Assembly: GCA_959600045.1 (NCBI GenBank)
Contig: CAUGKJ010000038.1
Coordinates: 1-7,623 of the forward strand
Direction: 5' to 3'
Origin: an uncultured Haemophilus sp.
GTDB taxonomy: Bacteria > Pseudomonadota > Gammaproteobacteria > Enterobacterales > Pasteurellaceae
Length of the DNA stretch: 7,623 bases
The translations under genes were made by a program, and so were the position numbers. Below, piece by piece: positions 5,332 to 7,623 of the stretch. The notes beneath the pieces were generated by a model. That model saw nothing but the letters and a program-made list of their open reading frames with translations. It did not search any database and had not been told where the DNA came from. Position 1 is the first letter of the stretch, and every line of letters starts with the position of its first letter.

Positions 5332-6276
5332 TTATTTTAGGAATGTTACACCTTGTACAATTCGTTTAGCTGCAGCAATTGGAAGCTGTCCGATAAAGGT
5401 AATTTCTTTATCGCCTATGACTTCACTGTAAATCGTGTAAGCCCCTTGTTTCCACGTGTTTTCTTTTGCAGCGGTGCTATCAGCTTTATTGATATAAAGT
5501 GTAAAAGTGAAAAGACCATCACTAAATAACGCATTTTCAATCACTTCACCATCTATCACATCTTGATTCTGGCGAATTAAATCAAACCCTTGTGGTAACC
5601 AATCAGTTTTCCAATTGATTGAAAGCGATGATTCTTGCTTTCCTTCATTTAAAAGTGGCGGCACTGATACCTTATTAAGGTAATCGGTTAAACCACGCAG
5701 ACGATCATCGATATATAACGTCACCACACGGAATTGATCAAGTAACTTGCCTTCTCGATCAAGCATATCGCCACGTAATAACAAACCATTTTCTTCATCT
5801 AAGAAAACGAGATATTGATAGCGAAAATCGTCTTTTGGCACAATACGAATGGTATCAACAAATCGACCTGCAATTCGGTCTTTTCCAAGCTTAATAAAAT
5901 CATAATTCTGACTCAGCTTGCTAAAATCAGTACGAATCACTGCCGGAAGTGCATCCACAATCTCACCACTGTTAATCGTGAAAGCGCGTGACCCTGGCTG
6001 GAAATAGCTGACTAAATTACCGCGCTGGATGATCTCTTGTTGCTCACCATCTAATGTCACCAACTGTGCATACACTTTTTGCCCTTGCTTAATATGGCGA
6101 TAGCGGAACGAGTCCATATTCGTTGGTGTCGTTTGCACAAAAGCAATCTCATAATTTAAATCTCGCATGGCTTGCGACATTTTATTTAATGACTGAATTG
6201 GCTCTTCTGCAAATGCTGTGAAAGGCAACAAGAATAAGCCTAAAAGTGCGGTTAATTTGAGAAACGTTTTTTTCAT
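5332..6276 (-). CDS. rseB: Sigma-E regulatory protein RseB (MucB/RseB family)
   Basis: RseB is a periplasmic protein that binds the periplasmic part of RseA and shields it from DegS; lipid or LPS signals release it. The 314-aa product (E. coli RseB is 318 aa) has a Sec signal peptide with the hydrophobic core LTALLGLFLLPFTAFA and predicted cleavage after Ala23. A lipid-binding-like N-terminal domain runs to about residue 210, containing FRYRHIKQGQKVYAQLVTLDG and DFRYQYLVFLDEENGLLLRGDML, and a smaller C-terminal domain binds RseA (about 225-314). It is third in the rpoE operon, but a strong terminator separates it from rseA. Its ATG lacks a close Shine-Dalgarno and overlaps the stop of a 7-codon ORF, so its translation initiation is unusual. 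No rseC follows. Confidence 0.92.
   Translation of the reverse strand: MKKTFLKLTALLGLFLLPFTAFAEEPIQSLNKMSQAMRDLNYEIAFVQTTPTNMDSFRYRHIKQGQKVYAQLVTLDGEQQEIIQRGNLVSYFQPGSRAFTINSGEIVDALPAVIRTDFSKLSQNYDFIKLGKDRIAGRFVDTIRIVPKDDFRYQYLVFLDEENGLLLRGDMLDREGKLLDQFRVVTLYIDDRLRGLTDYLNKVSVPPLLNEGKQESSLSINWKTDWLPQGFDLIRQNQDVIDGEVIENALFSDGLFTFTLYINKADSTAAKENTWKQGAYTIYSEVIGDKEITFIGQLPIAAAKRIVQGVTFLK
6244..6252 (+). repeat. DNA uptake sequence (hUSS core)
   Basis: Exact AAGTGCGGT within the signal-peptide region of rseB, where the other strand codes for the LTAL stretch. Confidence 0.9.
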
Positions 6277-6296
6277 AAATAAATCAATTGATCCAT
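6273..6296 (-). CDS. Possible 7-codon ORF overlapping the rseB start
   Basis: Directly after the T run of the rseA-rseB terminator, the - strand reads ATG and encodes MDQLIYL, then TGA. That stop overlaps the rseB ATG as ATGA (start 6276-6274, stop 6275-6273). A GGTGA from the hairpin's second arm lies about 9 nt upstream and could act as a weak ribosome binding site. It is too short for any coding statistics and may be chance; it is recorded because rseB itself lacks a good ribosome binding site. Confidence 0.2.
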   Translation of the reverse strand: MDQLIYL

Positions 6297-6328
6297 AAAA
6301 AAATTCACCACGCCTAAGGTGGTGAATT
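6297..6328 (-). terminator. Intrinsic terminator between rseA and rseB
   Basis: AATTCACCAC (6319-6328 read on the - strand) pairs perfectly over 10 bp with GTGGTGAATT (6302-6311) around a 7-nt loop. Seven uninterrupted T residues follow on the - strand (6297-6303). It begins 19 nt past the rseA stop and its T run ends 21 nt before the rseB start. It should cut read-through from rpoE-rseA into rseB. Confidence 0.85.
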
Positions 6329-6346
6329 ATCGATTAATTGCTGTAA

Positions 6347-6928
6347 TTATTTCGCTTGGTTGCTACCCACATTTAAGCTGTCTGCATGCATACGACGCTG
6401 TAATTCATAGTTTTGTAACATCGTACCAATACGGCGATTTTTTTGTTCAACCTGTTCCGAAGTGGCTACATCTTTGGTCGGAGCGTTGTAACTTACTTCT
6501 TGAACAGAATTGTTAAATGGTAAGGTTTGTAAAACTGGGTTTTCAGGTGTAACCGATGTGCTTTTTGCATTGAATGATTGTACACCTACTACTGCCACTA
6601 AACACACACCTGCAGCCACCGCAATTTGTGTCATTGGTGCAAAGAATGCTTTTAATTTTTGCACGAATGGTAAGCTGTCTGCTTCTTCTGGTGTTGGTTG
6701 AGAAACAGTAATCTCAACGTGTTTTACTTCTTCTAATTCAATTAAATCAGCCATTTTCGCGGTAAAATCAGCACCTAATAATACTGGTGACTCTTTACGC
6801 ATAACTGCTCTTACTGTGTGATACGCCGCCCAAGACTCTTGTGAATCTTTATCCTGACAAAGTTGTTCCGTCAACTCGGCACTGACTTCTTCTCCATCCA
6901 TATAGGCTGAAAGTAACTCTTTTTGCAT
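6347..6928 (-). CDS. rseA: Anti-sigma-E factor RseA
   Basis: RseA is a single-pass inner-membrane protein that holds sigma-E inactive until DegS and RseP cleave it under envelope stress. The 193-aa product has an N-terminal sigma-binding domain beginning MQKELLSAYMDGE with the ESWAAYHTVRAVMR helix (31-44). A membrane segment at about 101-118 (IAVAAGVCLVAVVGVQ) retains the small-residue/Cys character of the E. coli segment that RseP cuts. In the periplasmic part, PVLQTLPFNNSVQEVSYNAP (131-150) aligns with the E. coli DegS cleavage region and keeps Val-Ser at 145-146. RRIGTMLQNYELQRRMH (165-181) matches the E. coli RseB-binding segment. It starts 21 nt after rpoE with GGAG 8 nt before its ATG. 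Confidence 0.94.
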   Translation of the reverse strand: MQKELLSAYMDGEEVSAELTEQLCQDKDSQESWAAYHTVRAVMRKESPVLLGADFTAKMADLIELEEVKHVEITVSQPTPEEADSLPFVQKLKAFFAPMTQIAVAAGVCLVAVVGVQSFNAKSTSVTPENPVLQTLPFNNSVQEVSYNAPTKDVATSEQVEQKNRRIGTMLQNYELQRRMHADSLNVGSNQAK

Positions 6929-6949
6929 TTTATAAACTCCGACTTTATT

Positions 6950-7525
6950 TTAACGTTGCATAAGCGGTTGTATTTTGTTCTCAATCACTTCCCGAGCACG
7001 GAAAATGCGAGAACGTACAGTGCCTACTGGGCAATCCATTATTTCTGCGATTTCTTCGTAGCTTAACCCTTCAAGCTCACGCAAGGTAATCGCGGTTCTT
7101 AAATCTTCTGGCAAACTGTGAATGGTATCAAATACCACTTTTTCTAATTCGCTAGATAACATTTCATTTTCAGGGGTATCTACATCACGTAGATGGGTTC
7201 CCACATCGTAGCTTTCGGCATCTTCAGCCAAAATATCTTCGCTCGGTGGACGGCGCCCCTGTGCCGTTAAGTAATTCTTTGCCGTATTAACGGCAATTCG
7301 ATATAGCCAAGTGTAGAATGCACTATCGCCCCGAAAGGATTCAATGGAACGATAGGCCTTAATAAAGGATTCTTGTACAACATCTGGAATGTCGTTATGA
7401 GAAATGTAGCGGGTTAAAAGTCCGGCTACTTTATTTTGATAACGAGAAACCAATAAATTAAAGGCTTTTTTATCGCCTTGCTGCACTCTTTCTACCAAAG
7501 CCTGATCTGTTAGCTGTTCAGCCAT
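6950..7525 (-). CDS. rpoE: RNA polymerase sigma factor sigma-E (RpoE, ECF family)
   Basis: This alternative sigma factor directs the extracytoplasmic stress response to misfolded outer-membrane proteins. At 191 aa it has the same length as E. coli RpoE and is very similar throughout. Region 2 spans about 10-90, with DVVQESFIKAYRSIESFRG (48-66) and YTWLYRIAVNTAKNYL (71-86). A linker with RRPPSEDI follows. Region 4 spans about 128-182, with LPEDLRTAITLRELEGLSY and the helix-turn-helix SYEEIAEIMDCPVGTVRSR (155-173) that reads the -35 element. The ATG at 7525 has AGGAG 4 nt upstream. It is the first gene of rpoE-rseA-rseB and lies behind a sigma-E promoter, which implies positive autoregulation held in check by RseA. 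Confidence 0.97.
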   Translation of the reverse strand: MAEQLTDQALVERVQQGDKKAFNLLVSRYQNKVAGLLTRYISHNDIPDVVQESFIKAYRSIESFRGDSAFYTWLYRIAVNTAKNYLTAQGRRPPSEDILAEDAESYDVGTHLRDVDTPENEMLSSELEKVVFDTIHSLPEDLRTAITLRELEGLSYEEIAEIMDCPVGTVRSRIFRAREVIENKIQPLMQR

Positions 7526-7589
7526 ATATCTCCTATGCTACGTCTAACACGCCTTCATATATTCAAGACAGCAAGCTATTGTTGCTTTA

Positions 7590-7617
7590 TCAGACAGAGT
7601 TAAAATTGAAAAGTTCC
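7590..7617 (-). promoter_or_regulatory. Sigma-E-dependent promoter of rpoE
   Basis: On the - strand, GGAACTT (7611-7617) is followed after exactly 16 bp by TCTGA (7590-7594). This matches the published sigma-E consensus of GGAACTT, 16 bp and a TCxxA-type -10. Transcription should start at about 7583-7585, giving a leader of about 60 nt before the rpoE ATG. The upstream edge of the window cuts just beyond the -35, so any second housekeeping promoter would lie outside. Confidence 0.88.
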
Positions 7618-7623
7618 TTATGT

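Noticed and set aside
5168..5431. Open frame on the + strand across the rseB-mobB gap (87 aa)
   Set aside because: It overlaps a terminator and both flanking genes antisense and has no plausible ribosome binding site.
7569..7588. AGCAA/TTGCT dyad in the rpoE leader
   Set aside because: Only a 5-bp stem with no supporting context, so most likely chance.
1..7623. CRISPR array, insertion sequence, tRNA or integrase-type element
   Set aside because: No regularly spaced repeats, transposase-like protein, terminal inverted repeats or cloverleaf sequence were found; the only multi-copy element is the uptake core.

Overview
The window looks like chromosomal DNA of a Pasteurellaceae bacterium of the Haemophilus type. 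Six exact copies of the Haemophilus DNA uptake core AAGTGCGGT are present (three per strand, about one per 1.3 kb). The proteins also resemble the Haemophilus versions of pdxH, hbpA, mobB and rpoE-rseA-rseB. H. parainfluenzae or a close relative is plausible, but the species cannot be fixed from the sequence alone.

Left end (1-803, + strand): an AT-rich cassette. A sigma-70 promoter with both hexamers at consensus (TTGACA, 18 bp, TATAAT) drives a leader of about 135 nt. A 13-codon ORF with a consensus Shine-Dalgarno follows, and its stop overlaps the start of a 150-aa single-pass membrane protein that resembles the DUF4760 family. The cassette ends in a strong terminator whose stem is an inverted pair of uptake sequences. 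This is the only rightward gene and the least understood part of the window.

The rest (820-7617, - strand) reads right to left. First comes the envelope-stress operon rpoE-rseA-rseB: sigma-E, its membrane anti-sigma factor and the periplasmic regulator. A near-perfect sigma-E promoter stands in front of rpoE, which implies autoregulation. Next are mobB (molybdopterin-guanine dinucleotide adaptor GTPase) and an overlapping MdtD-like DHA2 drug exporter. Then come hbpA (heme/glutathione/dipeptide-binding lipoprotein) and pdxH (pyridoxamine 5'-phosphate oxidase).

The coding content on the - strand is ordinary core genome. The noncoding architecture is more interesting. Three genes (rseB, mobB, pdxH) each have a good intrinsic-terminator hairpin within about 20-40 nt of the start codon. 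For pdxH, a promoter lies upstream of the hairpin and its predicted start falls inside the hairpin's first arm, so pdxH transcripts could not form it. For mobB, the predicted start lies before the hairpin, so the whole hairpin would be in the leader. For rseB, the terminator lies inside the rpoE operon and could set RseB below RseA and sigma-E. No CRISPR array, insertion sequence, tRNA or rRNA was seen.
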